Of a DNA stretch of 64,000 nt, positions 8,117-17,456 are shown in pieces. Position 1 is the stretch's first letter. Each line of letters begins with the position of its first letter. The translations under genes were made by a program, and so were the position numbers. This DNA is from Alphaproteobacteria bacterium (lineage in GTDB: Bacteria > Pseudomonadota > Alphaproteobacteria > Micropepsales > Micropepsaceae), in the NCBI GenBank assembly GCA_025350465.1, contig JANXXU010000041.1:1-64000 (forward strand), written 5' to 3'. A model generated the notes under the pieces. The model was not told where the DNA came from, searched no databases, and worked only from the letters and a program-made list of their open reading frames with translations.

Positions 8117-9262
8117 TTGTTGCTTTTTCTTTGGTATGCGGGCGCGGCCTGCTTGGTTCTTGCTGTTTGCGGCGGCGTCTACGCCATCGCAACGGCAATG
8201 GCGGCGATGCGCGTCCTTAGCTGCGATGCTCCGGTCTTGTCCGTGACGCCCCCGGCCGTAACGATTCTAAAACCGCTTCGAGGCGAAGGCCCGACGTTGG
8301 AAACAGCGTTGGTCAGCTTTTTGTCGCAAGCTTACGCAGGACCGGTGCAAGTTATATTCGGGCTGCATGGCGCTGATGATCCGGCCTACGCGATGGCGCT
8401 GCGGTTAAAGCAGCGGTTCTCCGCCCACGACATCGTCGTTGTCGCCGATTCACATCTTCATGGACCCAATCACAAGATATCGAATGTGATTAATATGATG
8501 CCGCACGCGAAGCACGACCTCCTCGTGCTGGCCGACGCTGATATCAAGGTTCTGCCGGGCTATTTGGACGCGGTAGTCGGGGCGCTCTCGCAGGGTGGGG
8601 TCGGCGTGGTGTCTTGCTTTTACGGCGGAGCGGGATTGACGAACGGTTGGTCGCGCCTGGCCGCAATGGGCGTCAGCTATCGGTTCTTGCCCAATGTTCT
8701 TGTCGGTGTCGCAAGCCGCCTCGCGCAACCCTGTTTCGGATCCACAATTGCCCTGACGCGCGAAACCCTGGCTGCAATCGGCGGCTTTGAGGCGTTTGTA
8801 TCCTTTCTCGCCGATGATTTTGAGATCGGCCGCGCCGTACGCGCGAAAGGACTTGCTGTGGCATTTCCCCAACTGGTTGTGCAACACGGCTGTACGGAAG
8901 GCAGTCTCCGGGAACTCGTTCGTCACGAAATGCGCTGGGCGCGTACCATTCGTACGGTTGAGCCTCTAGGTTATGTGGGAACCTTGATCACCTATGGCGT
9001 TCCACTTGGGCTGATCGGGGCCGCTCTGCAAGGGTTGCCAGTTTCCAGCCTGTTGGTGCTGGCGGCCGTTCTCGCTTCCCAATGCTTCCTAAAGACGCGT
9101 ATGGATCAGCTTGCGGGGACGAGTGCCGGGCCGTTATGGATGTTGCCGGCGCGGGATATCTTGTCATTTGGTATCTTCATCGCGTCGTTATTCGGGAATG
9201 AGGTCGACTGGGCCGGGCACCGCCTGCGCGTTAGCAGGAACGGTACGATGTCGCGAATCTAG
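8117..9262 (+). CDS. hpnI: Hopanoid glycosyltransferase HpnI (family 2, ceramide-glucosyltransferase-like)
   Basis: The product is 381 residues. An N-terminal membrane helix is followed by a GT2 catalytic domain and two or three C-terminal helices. Motifs seen are LKPLRGEGP, the DADIKV aspartates, the LADDFEIG acceptor-site motif and RHEMRW, which fits the (Q/R)xxRW signature of processive GT2 enzymes. HpnI adds N-acetylglucosamine to bacteriohopanetetrol, the first of three steps (HpnI, HpnK, HpnJ) toward the cyclitol ether head group. The start is TTG, preceded by AGGGAGAA. hpnJ follows after 9 bases. It heads the long forward hopanoid run. Confidence 0.9.
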   Translation: MLLFLWYAGAACLVLAVCGGVYAIATAMAAMRVLSCDAPVLSVTPPAVTILKPLRGEGPTLETALVSFLSQAYAGPVQVIFGLHGADDPAYAMALRLKQRFSAHDIVVVADSHLHGPNHKISNVINMMPHAKHDLLVLADADIKVLPGYLDAVVGALSQGGVGVVSCFYGGAGLTNGWSRLAAMGVSYRFLPNVLVGVASRLAQPCFGSTIALTRETLAAIGGFEAFVSFLADDFEIGRAVRAKGLAVAFPQLVVQHGCTEGSLRELVRHEMRWARTIRTVEPLGYVGTLITYGVPLGLIGAALQGLPVSSLLVLAAVLASQCFLKTRMDQLAGTSAGPLWMLPARDILSFGIFIASLFGNEVDWAGHRLRVSRNGTMSRI

Positions 9263-9271
9263 GATCAGACA

Positions 9272-10702
9272 ATGCTTCGAACGCTATTCCTTCAAGCCCC
9301 GTCCTTCGATGGTTTCGACGGCGGCGCCGGCTCGCGCTATCAAGCCAAACGAGAGATCAAGTCATTTTGGTTTCCGACTTGGCTCGCGCAGCCCGCGGCG
9401 TTGGTTGAAAACTCCAAGCTAATCGATGCGCCGCCGCACAAGCAGCGACTTGCCGACGTCCTCGCGCAAGCGAAAGATTTCGACCACGTCGTGCTTCACA
9501 CGTCCACGCCGTCATTCAAGTCCGATGTCAAAGTCGTCGAAGCGTTGAAAGCGGAAAATCCGAAGCTTCTCGTCGGTATGATCGGCGCCAAAGTTGCCGT
9601 CAACGCGGAGGGATCTTTACGCGAGGGCGCGGTAATCGACTACGTCGCGCGCAACGAGTTCGACTTTACGGTCAAGGATGTCGCGGACGAAATTCCCTTG
9701 AGAGAGATCAAGGGCCTCAGCTTTCGCACGTCGAGAGACGCTATCGTGCACAACGAAGAGCGGCCGACGGTCGAGAACATGGACACGCTGCCCTTCGTGA
9801 CGCCGGTCTATAAGCGCGATCTGAGGATCGAGAACTACTTCATCGGCTATCTGAAGCATCCCTATATATCGCTTTACACGGGGCGCGGCTGCAAATCGCG
9901 CTGCACGTTCTGTTTGTGGCCGCAGACAGTGGGCGGCCACCGCTACCGCACGCGCAGCGTTGGCCACGTCATCGAGGAGATCAAATATGCGAAGGCGGCG
10001 TTTCCGCAGGTGAAGGAATTCTTCTTCGACGACGACACCTTTACCGACGATCCGTTGCGCGCGGAGGCGATCGCCAGGGAGCTTGGAAAGCTTGGCGTGA
10101 CCTGGTCATGCAACGCCAAAGCGAATGTGCGGCGCGAAACGCTAAAGGTCTTGAAGGACGGCGGTTTGCGGCTGCTGTTGGTCGGATACGAATCCGGCAA
10201 TCAGCAAATCCTGCACAACATCAAGAAGGGCGTGCTCGTCGACGTGGCGGAGCGGTTCACGCGCGATTGTCACGAGTTGGGAATCCAGATTCACGGGACC
10301 TTCATTTTGGGGCTACCGGGCGAGACCACGGACACAATTCGCCAAACGGTCGAATTCGCCAAACGCATAAATCCGCACACGATCCAGGTTTCACTCGCGG
10401 CGCCTTATCCCGGCACGTTCCTCTACAATCAGGCGGTGCAGAACGGCTGGCTCGACGCCGCGAATGCAGAACTCGTCGACGAGCACGGCATCCAGGTGGC
10501 GCCGCTGCACTATCCGCATTTGTCTCACAAACAGATTTTCGATTCGCTTGAGGATTTCTACAAGCAGTTCTACTTCCGGCCGAGCAAGATCACGGCGATC
10601 GTCGGCGAAATGATGCGCTCCAGCGACATGATGAAACGACGCCTCCGAGAGGGTGTGGAGTTCTTTCAGTTCTTGCGCGACCGGCGCAATCACGCGGCTT
10701 GA
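9272..10702 (+). CDS. hpnJ: Hopanoid radical SAM protein HpnJ
   Basis: The product is 476 residues. An N-terminal B12-binding-like domain (about residues 1-190) precedes a radical SAM core. The cluster-binding motif CKSRCTFC has Cys207, Cys211 and Cys214. Further core features are FFFDDDTFTDD, LLVGYESGNQQ and GTFILGLPGET. HpnJ contracts the deacetylated sugar ring to the five-membered cyclitol ether of hopanoids. The gene lies between hpnI and hpnK, which encode the other two steps, and its TGA overlaps the TTG start of hpnK. Confidence 0.92.
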   Translation: MLRTLFLQAPSFDGFDGGAGSRYQAKREIKSFWFPTWLAQPAALVENSKLIDAPPHKQRLADVLAQAKDFDHVVLHTSTPSFKSDVKVVEALKAENPKLLVGMIGAKVAVNAEGSLREGAVIDYVARNEFDFTVKDVADEIPLREIKGLSFRTSRDAIVHNEERPTVENMDTLPFVTPVYKRDLRIENYFIGYLKHPYISLYTGRGCKSRCTFCLWPQTVGGHRYRTRSVGHVIEEIKYAKAAFPQVKEFFFDDDTFTDDPLRAEAIARELGKLGVTWSCNAKANVRRETLKVLKDGGLRLLLVGYESGNQQILHNIKKGVLVDVAERFTRDCHELGIQIHGTFILGLPGETTDTIRQTVEFAKRINPHTIQVSLAAPYPGTFLYNQAVQNGWLDAANAELVDEHGIQVAPLHYPHLSHKQIFDSLEDFYKQFYFRPSKITAIVGEMMRSSDMMKRRLREGVEFFQFLRDRRNHAA

Positions 10703-11589
10703 ACGCGCTGACTCGACGAACAGGAAAGAAGCGGTTGGTCGTCACCGCGGATGATTTCGGCGCCGCGGTCGAAGTCAACGACGCGGTCGAGGCGGCGCAT
10801 CGTCACGGCATTTTGACTGCGGCGAGCTTGATGGTTGCAGCTCCTGCGACCGGGGACGCCGTCGTCCGCGCCAAGGCCATGCCAAAATTGCGCGTGGGTC
10901 TGCACATCGTTCTCGTCGACGGCCGGCCACTGCTGCCGGCGTCGGCGATTCCCGATCTGGTCGATGAGGCGGGCAACTTTCGCGACGATATGGTGAAGGT
11001 CGGCACCGCGATATTTTTCCGGCGCGAGGTTCGGCGCCAACTCGATGCCGAAATTGCTGCCCAGTTTGACGCGTTCAGGGCGACGGGCCTGACGCTCGAT
11101 CACGTCAATACACATAAGCACTTCCATCTGCATCCGACGATCGCGACAGCGATCCTGAGAATTGGCGGCGCTTACGGCATGCGTGCGATGCGTGCGCCGA
11201 TCGAGCCGCGTGGCGTTTTGAGGGCGGCGGAACCAGGTTCGGCGACGGGGCCCGCTTATATCACTGGGCCGTGGGCGCGGCTGTTGCGTTATCGATTGCG
11301 CAGGGCCGGCCTTTGCCTTCCGGATTCGGTGTTCGGCCTAGCTTGGTCCGGCGCGATGACTGCGATGCGGTTGCGCGGTCTCATCGCGAACCTTCCCGAA
11401 GGCCTCTCGGAGATCTACCTCCATCCGGCAACGACCGGCGGATTTGCAGGCTCGGCCCGCAACTATCAGTATGCGGCGGAGCTGGCTGCGCTGACCGATG
11501 CGAGTGTGGCCAGAGCCGCCAGTGATTCTGGAGCGGAACTCGGAGGTTTCGCGGACTTCCAGGGACCCCGCCTTCGTATGGATGGCTAG
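10699..11589 (+). CDS. hpnK: Hopanoid deacetylase HpnK (ChbG/YdjC family)
   Basis: The product is 296 residues. The metal-binding ADDFG motif is near residue 17, and HVNTHKHFHLHP near residue 135 carries the YdjC-family histidines. HpnK removes the acetyl group from N-acetylglucosaminyl bacteriohopanetetrol before the HpnJ ring contraction. The start is TTG at 10699, overlapping the hpnJ stop (TTGA), which suggests coupled translation. The length fits the family. Confidence 0.9.
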   Translation: MNALTRRTGKKRLVVTADDFGAAVEVNDAVEAAHRHGILTAASLMVAAPATGDAVVRAKAMPKLRVGLHIVLVDGRPLLPASAIPDLVDEAGNFRDDMVKVGTAIFFRREVRRQLDAEIAAQFDAFRATGLTLDHVNTHKHFHLHPTIATAILRIGGAYGMRAMRAPIEPRGVLRAAEPGSATGPAYITGPWARLLRYRLRRAGLCLPDSVFGLAWSGAMTAMRLRGLIANLPEGLSEIYLHPATTGGFAGSARNYQYAAELAALTDASVARAASDSGAELGGFADFQGPRLRMDG

Positions 11590-11645
11590 CGCCTAGGCCA
11601 AAGTCTTGATGAAATGGACACTTCGGGCGACGACGCTGCAATGGA

Positions 11646-12563
11646 ATGTGGACCGGCATGAACGCGACTGTGACCCTCTCCGAATCGCAATTAGACGCGG
11701 GAGATCCCGTCGCGCCGGGACCAATCACGATTGGCGGCGACGAGCACAAGCGTCTGTTTTGCCGAATGCTTCTGACGACATTCGACCGTTACAAACCGGC
11801 GGTGATCGATTGGCCCGATCTCGAACCTGAGGCACGCGCACGTTTGACGTCGTTGCCGATCTGGAACATCGCCGTCCAGACGGAGGGCAAAGCCGGTTTG
11901 CGCGTGGCGAGCTACGGCGAGCAGGTAAGCGATCCCGTGCTGAAGCGGGCCATAGAACTCAACGCCTTTGAGGAGCGCCGGCACAAGAGCGTGCTGCACA
12001 ATATGGTCCAGGCTTATGGCATCGGTTTGGAGCCCGAGCCGGAATATCTCAAGCCGAAGGATGCGGAATGGGCCTTCATGGTGACCGGGTACAGCGAATG
12101 TATCGACAGTTTCTTCGCCTTCGGTCTGTTTGAGACCGCGAAGCGCTCCGGGTTTTTTCCGCCGGCCCTGGTTGACACCTTCGAGCCCGTGATGCGCGAA
12201 GAAGGCCGCCACATCCTTTTCTTCGTGAATTGGGTCGCGTGGTACCGCCGCAATATGCCGCTTTGGCGAAGACCTTGGTTCGCCGCAAAGATTGTCGGCG
12301 TTTGGGCTTTTTTGATTTGGGAGCGGATCGGACTCGCACGAGACGTCGCCGGCGGACCTGCGCAAGACAATAATTTCACGGTGAATGGTGCCAAAGACCT
12401 CGGCATCGACATCTCCGCGGCGGCGCTGATGGACGTTTGCCTTTCAGAGAACGACCGGCGATTGGAAATCTACGACAAGCGGCTGTTGCGGCCGAATTTC
12501 GTGCCACGCCTTGTTCGGCTGGCGCGTCGTTTCATGCGTTCACCCAAGCTCGCTGTCTCTTGA
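11646..12563 (+). CDS. Diiron ferritin-like protein embedded in the hopanoid operon
   Basis: The 305-residue protein shows the four-helix diiron pattern: Glu80 (QTEGKAG), Glu110-x-x-His113 (EERRH), Glu151 (YSECID) and Glu186-x-x-His189 (EEGRH). Two ExxH motifs plus two lone Glu are the ligand set of ferritin-like oxidases and ribonucleotide-reductase R2-type proteins. A hydrophobic stretch around residues 205-230 may anchor it to the membrane. It sits between hpnK and hpnL on the same strand, 56 bases after hpnK and 22 before hpnL. It is not one of the lettered hpn genes I know. An oxidase or desaturase role on a hopanoid or its precursor is inference. ATG 11658 is an alternative start. Confidence 0.8.
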   Translation: MWTGMNATVTLSESQLDAGDPVAPGPITIGGDEHKRLFCRMLLTTFDRYKPAVIDWPDLEPEARARLTSLPIWNIAVQTEGKAGLRVASYGEQVSDPVLKRAIELNAFEERRHKSVLHNMVQAYGIGLEPEPEYLKPKDAEWAFMVTGYSECIDSFFAFGLFETAKRSGFFPPALVDTFEPVMREEGRHILFFVNWVAWYRRNMPLWRRPWFAAKIVGVWAFLIWERIGLARDVAGGPAQDNNFTVNGAKDLGIDISAAALMDVCLSENDRRLEIYDKRLLRPNFVPRLVRLARRFMRSPKLAVS

Positions 12564-12585
12564 CCGCGGGGCGGGCGAAACCCCG

Positions 12586-13578
12586 ATGAAGCCGGGCGCA
12601 ATATTTGTGGCGATCGCAAGTCTGTGCGGTGCCACATACATCATCTTTCGTGTCGGCTTCGCGTCGATCGCCGGCGCCGCGCTGTCTGTTGGGTGGGGCG
12701 GTTTCGCTTTGCTGATCTTGTACGGCGTGGCGACGATCATGCTACTCGGCATCGCCTGGTTTACTCTCGTACCGCCGTATTCTTGGAGCAGCGCCGTCAC
12801 CTTTTGTTGGAGCAGAGCCGCGCGAGATTCCGCAGGCGAGGTGCTTCCGTTCTCCCAGATCGGCGGATTGGTGATAGGCGCTCGCGCGGCTATCTTGCGC
12901 GGCGTCGCAACCGGCACTGTTTTTGGCTCGACCGTCGTGGACGTCACCATCGAGATGATCGCGCAGATCGGCTTCATCGTTTTGGGATTGACCATCTTCG
13001 CCGTCCACCTTCGCGCTCCGGCGATGGACACCACCATCGTCAAAACGGCGCTCGTCGGCCTGCTCGTCGCAATTGTTTTGATCGGCGCCTTTTTTATGTT
13101 CCAGCGGCGTGGCCTTGCGCTGCTTGAACGAATCGCCCAACGCTTCCTGCCTTCCGCAGCAGCGAGTGCTGCCGCAATCGACGAAGCGGTGAGCCGAATT
13201 CATGGCGATCCGCCGCGCATGCTTATTGCCTTCGCGCTGCATTTCCTTGGTTGGCTCGCGAGCGCCTTCGGCCTTTGGCTGGCCTTGGCCCTGATCAACG
13301 CGCCGCTTTCATTTGCCGATGCCATCGCGGTCGAAAGTATTTTGTGCGCCGCGCGTAGCGCCGCCGTCTTTGTCCCAGCCGCGATCGGCGTTCAGGAGGC
13401 GGGCTATGCGGTGCTCATGCCGCTCTTCGGACTGCCGCCCGAAACCGGCGTCGCTGTTTCGTTGCTCAAGCGGGCGCGCGAGATCGCCATCGGCGCGCCT
13501 GTGTTGCTGAGTTGGCAGATGGCCGAGGGGAGGCGCGTTACGGCAGCCCGATCGGACACACTTACGGACAACCGATGA
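12586..13578 (+). CDS. hpnL: Hopanoid-associated membrane protein HpnL
   Basis: The product is 330 residues with about eight membrane segments, of the lysylphosphatidylglycerol synthase transmembrane (UPF0104) type. Recognisable parts are an early FSQIGGLVIGARA segment and VPAAIGVQEAGYAVL near the C-terminus, the usual flippase-like motifs of this family. The family name HpnL comes from its constant place in hopanoid loci; its exact job is not settled, and transport or flipping is the usual guess. ATG 12586 is chosen over an upstream in-frame start that would overlap the ferritin-like gene. Its TGA overlaps the hpnA start. Confidence 0.85.
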   Translation: MKPGAIFVAIASLCGATYIIFRVGFASIAGAALSVGWGGFALLILYGVATIMLLGIAWFTLVPPYSWSSAVTFCWSRAARDSAGEVLPFSQIGGLVIGARAAILRGVATGTVFGSTVVDVTIEMIAQIGFIVLGLTIFAVHLRAPAMDTTIVKTALVGLLVAIVLIGAFFMFQRRGLALLERIAQRFLPSAAASAAAIDEAVSRIHGDPPRMLIAFALHFLGWLASAFGLWLALALINAPLSFADAIAVESILCAARSAAVFVPAAIGVQEAGYAVLMPLFGLPPETGVAVSLLKRAREIAIGAPVLLSWQMAEGRRVTAARSDTLTDNR

Positions 13579-14573
13579 TGGCGAAGGATATCGCCTTGGT
13601 GACGGGCGCTTCGGGCTTTGTCGGTTCGGCGGTCGCGCGGGCGCTGGTGGCGGACGGCCTTGCCGTGCGCGCGCTGGTGCGGCCAACGAGCCCACGGGTG
13701 AATTTCGAGGGCCTCGATTGCGAAGTTGTCGAAGGCGATATCCATGACGCGGCGTCAGTCGCTCGCGCCATGAAAGACGTCCGGTATGTGTTTCATGTCG
13801 CCGCCGACTATCGCCTGTGGGCGCGCGATCCCGATGAGATCGTCCGGAACAATCGCGAGGGCACGCGGATTGTGATGGAGGCTGCGCGTGGGGCCGGCGT
13901 GGAGCGCATTGTCTACACAAGCAGTGTGGCGACGCTGAAACCGCGAGATGACGGGCGCGATGCCGACGAAAGCGACCGCGCCGATGAAACGTCAGCCATC
14001 GGCGCTTACAAGAAAAGCAAAGTAGCGGCCGAGCGCGTGGTCGAGACCATGATCAAGCAGGGGCTTGCCGCCGTGCTCGTCAGCCCGTCGACGCCTGTCG
14101 GACCGCGCGACGTCAGGCCCACGCCGACTGGGCGCATCATTGTTGAAGCGGCATCCGGCCGCATGCCGGCCTTCGTCGATACGGGGCTCAACTTGGTCCA
14201 TGTCGATGATGTGGCGGGCGGCCATTTGCTTGCGCTCAAGAAGGGCCGCGTCGGTCAGACCTATATTCTGGGCGGACAGAACGTCACACTCATGGAGATG
14301 CTTGGCGAGATCGCAGGTCTGACGGGACGGAGCGCTCCGCGTTTCCGGTTGCCGCGCGCGCCCCTCTACCCTATCGCATACGCCACAGAAGCGATGGCGC
14401 GCGTGACGGGTCGCGAGCCCATGCTGACGGTCGATGCGCTGGAGATGTCGAAGCATCTGATGTTCTTCAGTTCCGCCAAGGCGGAACGGGAGCTCGGCTA
14501 TTCGGCACGACCGCATGCGGCCGCGTTAGCCGATGCCGTAAATTGGTTCAGAGCGGCCGGGTACATCAAATGA
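13575..14573 (+). CDS. hpnA: Hopanoid-associated sugar epimerase HpnA
   Basis: The product is 332 residues of the extended short-chain dehydrogenase class. The NAD-binding motif TGASGFVGS is at the N-terminus, and catalytic Tyr and Lys lie in YKKSK around residue 148. HpnA is found in most hopanoid clusters, but its substrate is not firmly known. ATG 13575 forms an ATGA overlap with the hpnL stop, and the gene in turn overlaps hpnB by ATGA at 14570, so it belongs to a tightly coupled translation chain. Confidence 0.88.
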   Translation: MMAKDIALVTGASGFVGSAVARALVADGLAVRALVRPTSPRVNFEGLDCEVVEGDIHDAASVARAMKDVRYVFHVAADYRLWARDPDEIVRNNREGTRIVMEAARGAGVERIVYTSSVATLKPRDDGRDADESDRADETSAIGAYKKSKVAAERVVETMIKQGLAAVLVSPSTPVGPRDVRPTPTGRIIVEAASGRMPAFVDTGLNLVHVDDVAGGHLLALKKGRVGQTYILGGQNVTLMEMLGEIAGLTGRSAPRFRLPRAPLYPIAYATEAMARVTGREPMLTVDALEMSKHLMFFSSAKAERELGYSARPHAAALADAVNWFRAAGYIK

Positions 14574-15718
14574 TTTGGACGGCGTTCTTTGGCGTGTTGC
14601 CACTTCTGATCTGGATCCATCTGCTTCTTTTCCGCGGCATGTTTTGGCTCGCGCGAGAGCGCGACGACGATCCAGGGCCGCCGATAGAGTTGCCGCGGTG
14701 GCCGTCGGTGACCGCAGTCGTTCCGGCGCGAAACGAAGCCGATGTGATCGCGCAATCGACCGGCAGTCTTCTCGCCCAAGATTATCCGGGCGTTTTTCGC
14801 ATCGTTCTCGTTGACGATGAGAGTGATGATGGAACAGCAAAGATCGCTCGTGCGCTCGACAGCGGCACGAAGTTGAGCGTCTTGTCGGGCGAACGCCGGC
14901 CTGCGGGCTGGACCGGAAAATTGTGGGCGATGTCTCAAGGCATCGCTTATGCAACTGCGGATGGAGCGCCCGATTACCTTTGGTTCACGGACGCGGATAT
15001 CGCCCACACGCCTGAGAATTTGCGCAAGCTCGTGGCGCGCGCTCAGTCGGGTGGATTGGTGCTGACTTCGTTGATGGCAAAGCTGCATTGCGCTACCTGG
15101 GCCGAGCGCTTCTTCATTCCGGCCTTCGTGTTCTTTTTCGGCATGCTCTGTCCCTTCCGCTGGGTGAACGATCCGAAGTCACGGACGGCGGCGGCGGCCG
15201 GCGGCTGCATGCTGGTGGAGCGTAAGGCGCTCGAGTCTGTCGGCGGGATCGGCCAAATTCGCACCGCCATCATCGACGATTGCGCCCTCGGCCGGCTGCT
15301 GAAGGCACGCGGTCCAATTTGGCTGGGCCTTACCAATCGCGCCGTCTCTATCCGGCGCTACGCCAGTTTGGGCGAAATTCGTCGGATGGTCGCGCGCTCC
15401 GCCTATGCGCAACTCGGCTATTCTCCTTTGCTGCTTCTCGGAACCTTGTTGGGCCTCGCCGTGATGTTTCTGGCCCCACCGCTGTGGGCGTTGTTGGGTA
15501 GCGGCGTTGGTCGTGTCGCAGGCCTCGCGACCTGGAGTCTGATGGTCGTCAGCCTCTGGCCGATGCTGCGCTACTATGGCCGATTGCCTATCTGGGGGGC
15601 GGCTTTGCCGGTGATCGGCCTGCTCTACGCCTTGTTCACTCTCGATTCTGCACTTCAGCACTGGAGCGGTCGCGGCGGAATGTGGAAAGGTCGCGCCCAG
15701 GCTGCGAGGCGAGCATGA
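14570..15718 (+). CDS. hpnB: Hopanoid-associated glycosyltransferase HpnB
   Basis: The product is 382 residues: an N-terminal membrane helix, a GT2 domain and C-terminal helices. Motifs are VVPARNEADV, the DDESDDGT nucleotide-sugar site, WFTDADIAH, and IIDDCALG. HpnB is a conserved hopanoid-cluster protein with unproven acceptor specificity. It starts within the hpnA stop and ends within the hpnC start, both as ATGA overlaps. Confidence 0.88.
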   Translation: MIWTAFFGVLPLLIWIHLLLFRGMFWLARERDDDPGPPIELPRWPSVTAVVPARNEADVIAQSTGSLLAQDYPGVFRIVLVDDESDDGTAKIARALDSGTKLSVLSGERRPAGWTGKLWAMSQGIAYATADGAPDYLWFTDADIAHTPENLRKLVARAQSGGLVLTSLMAKLHCATWAERFFIPAFVFFFGMLCPFRWVNDPKSRTAAAAGGCMLVERKALESVGGIGQIRTAIIDDCALGRLLKARGPIWLGLTNRAVSIRRYASLGEIRRMVARSAYAQLGYSPLLLLGTLLGLAVMFLAPPLWALLGSGVGRVAGLATWSLMVVSLWPMLRYYGRLPIWGAALPVIGLLYALFTLDSALQHWSGRGGMWKGRAQAARRA

Positions 15719-16596
15719 CGGACGGGCAGGCGTTGACATCGGGTAAGGGTCATCGGGATGAGAATTTTCCCGTGGCCTCGATCTTGATTCATCCGCGCCA
15801 CCGGCAGGCAATTCTCGCTTTCTACCGGTTCGCGCGTGCGGCCGACGATATCGCCGATCATCCGACTGCGCCGGCGGCCGAAAAGCTGCGCCAGCTTGAA
15901 ACGTTCCGTGCAAGCCTTATGGGGGAGTCCGATACCGCCGACATTGCCGTTGCGCTACGCGAGACGCTCAAGGCACGCAATTTGTCGGTGCGGCATGCGG
16001 CCGATCTTCTGGAGGCCTTTCGCCGCGACGTCACGGTTGCGCGTTATGGCGACTGGGACGCGCTGATGGACTATTGCCGCTACTCGGCGATGCCGGTCGG
16101 GCGCTTCGTGCTCGAGGTGCACGGCGAAAGCGAAAGCATCTGGCCCGCGAACGACGCGCTATGCGCCGCTTTGCAAGTCATCAACCATTTGCAGGACTGC
16201 GCCCAAGATTATCGCGATCGCGATCGCGTCTATGTCCCGCTCGACATGCTGCAATTGGAAGGGATCGGGCCCGATGCATTCGCGACCGACAAAGCCTCGC
16301 CGGCGTTGAGACGCGTGTTTGCAAGTCTCGCGCGCCGCAACGCGGCGATGATCGAGCGCGCGCGCCCCTTCGCACAGGAAATCAAGAGCGCGCGGTTAGC
16401 CTTCGAAGTCGCCGTCATCCAGAGACTGGCGGAAGATCTGAACACGAAGTTGACGCTCCGCGATCCGCTGTCGCAGCGCGTTCATCACAACAACATCGAG
16501 CGGATCGCATTCACGATCGGCGCCGCGGGGCGGTTCATCGCCACGCGCTTTGCGCGTAATCGGGCTGCGCTTGCTCTCGCGCGTGGCAGGCAATGA
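15715..16596 (+). CDS. hpnC: Squalene synthesis protein HpnC
   Basis: The product is 293 residues of the trans-isoprenyl (phytoene/squalene synthase) fold. The first Asp-rich motif is AADDIADH, and the second region is LQDCAQDYRDRD. HpnC converts presqualene diphosphate to hydroxysqualene, working between HpnD and HpnE in the bacterial three-enzyme route to squalene. ATG 15715 overlaps the hpnB stop; an in-frame start further upstream would lie deep in hpnB. Coupled ATGA overlap to hpnD follows. Confidence 0.92.
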   Translation: MTDGQALTSGKGHRDENFPVASILIHPRHRQAILAFYRFARAADDIADHPTAPAAEKLRQLETFRASLMGESDTADIAVALRETLKARNLSVRHAADLLEAFRRDVTVARYGDWDALMDYCRYSAMPVGRFVLEVHGESESIWPANDALCAALQVINHLQDCAQDYRDRDRVYVPLDMLQLEGIGPDAFATDKASPALRRVFASLARRNAAMIERARPFAQEIKSARLAFEVAVIQRLAEDLNTKLTLRDPLSQRVHHNNIERIAFTIGAAGRFIATRFARNRAALALARGRQ

Positions 16597-17456
16597 GCAC
16601 AGCAGAAACCACTTCCGGTGCGTCGCAGGACATAAACGCGGTCCGACAGAAAGCTGCGGGAAGTTCGTTCTATTCGGCGATGCGGTTGATGCCCAAGGCC
16701 GAGCGCGACGCCATGTTGGCGATCTATGCCTTCTGCCGCGCCGTTGACGACATCGCCGACGACGAGGGCATCGGCTCGCGCTCGGAGCGCCACGACGCGC
16801 TTATGCGTTGGCGCGCCGATCTCGACGCGCTTTATGACGCTGGAGCGCCGAAGCAAGCAGCTTTCTTGAGCGACGCCGTCAAGCGATATGGCCTGCGCAA
16901 GCAAGACTTCCTCGCCGTGATCGACGGCATGGAGATGGACGTCGCCGAGGATATCCGTGCTCCCAATCTCAATACGCTCGATCTCTATTGCGAGAGGGTG
17001 GCAAGCGCCGTTGGCCGGCTTTCCATCAAAGTGTTCGGCATGGAAGAGGGCCCGGGCTTCGAACTTGCGCATCATTTGGGCCGTGCGCTTCAGCTCACCA
17101 ATATCCTGCGCGACCTAGATGAAGACGCTGGGATTGGGCGGCTCTATTTGCCGCGCGAATATCTGCGCGCGGCGGGCATCGTCGCAGACGATCCCCTAGC
17201 GGTCATTTCCGACCCGGCCGTCGACGGCGTGTGCCGTGAATTGGCTGGGCTCGCCCACGCCCGTTATCAAGACGCAGAGCGTGTGTTTCGTGCGCGCCCA
17301 AAGGGGCGCATCAGGACGCCGAAGCTGATGGCTGCCGTCTATTCGGAAATTTTGCGTGAGATGGAAAAAGCCGGTTGGGTGCATCCGCGCGTTAAGGTCC
17401 GGGTAGGTAAGGCCAAGCTGCTGCGCATCATCGTGACCAGCGGATTGCTGGGATGA
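16593..17456 (+). CDS. hpnD: Presqualene diphosphate synthase HpnD
   Basis: The product is 287 residues. Both Asp-rich motifs of head-to-head prenyl synthases are clear: FCRAVDDIADDEG and LTNILRDLDEDAG, followed by GRLYLP. HpnD joins two farnesyl diphosphates into presqualene diphosphate. The neighbour hpnC encodes its closest relative and the next step. It begins within the hpnC stop and ends within the hpnE start. Confidence 0.94.
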   Translation: MSTAETTSGASQDINAVRQKAAGSSFYSAMRLMPKAERDAMLAIYAFCRAVDDIADDEGIGSRSERHDALMRWRADLDALYDAGAPKQAAFLSDAVKRYGLRKQDFLAVIDGMEMDVAEDIRAPNLNTLDLYCERVASAVGRLSIKVFGMEEGPGFELAHHLGRALQLTNILRDLDEDAGIGRLYLPREYLRAAGIVADDPLAVISDPAVDGVCRELAGLAHARYQDAERVFRARPKGRIRTPKLMAAVYSEILREMEKAGWVHPRVKVRVGKAKLLRIIVTSGLLG

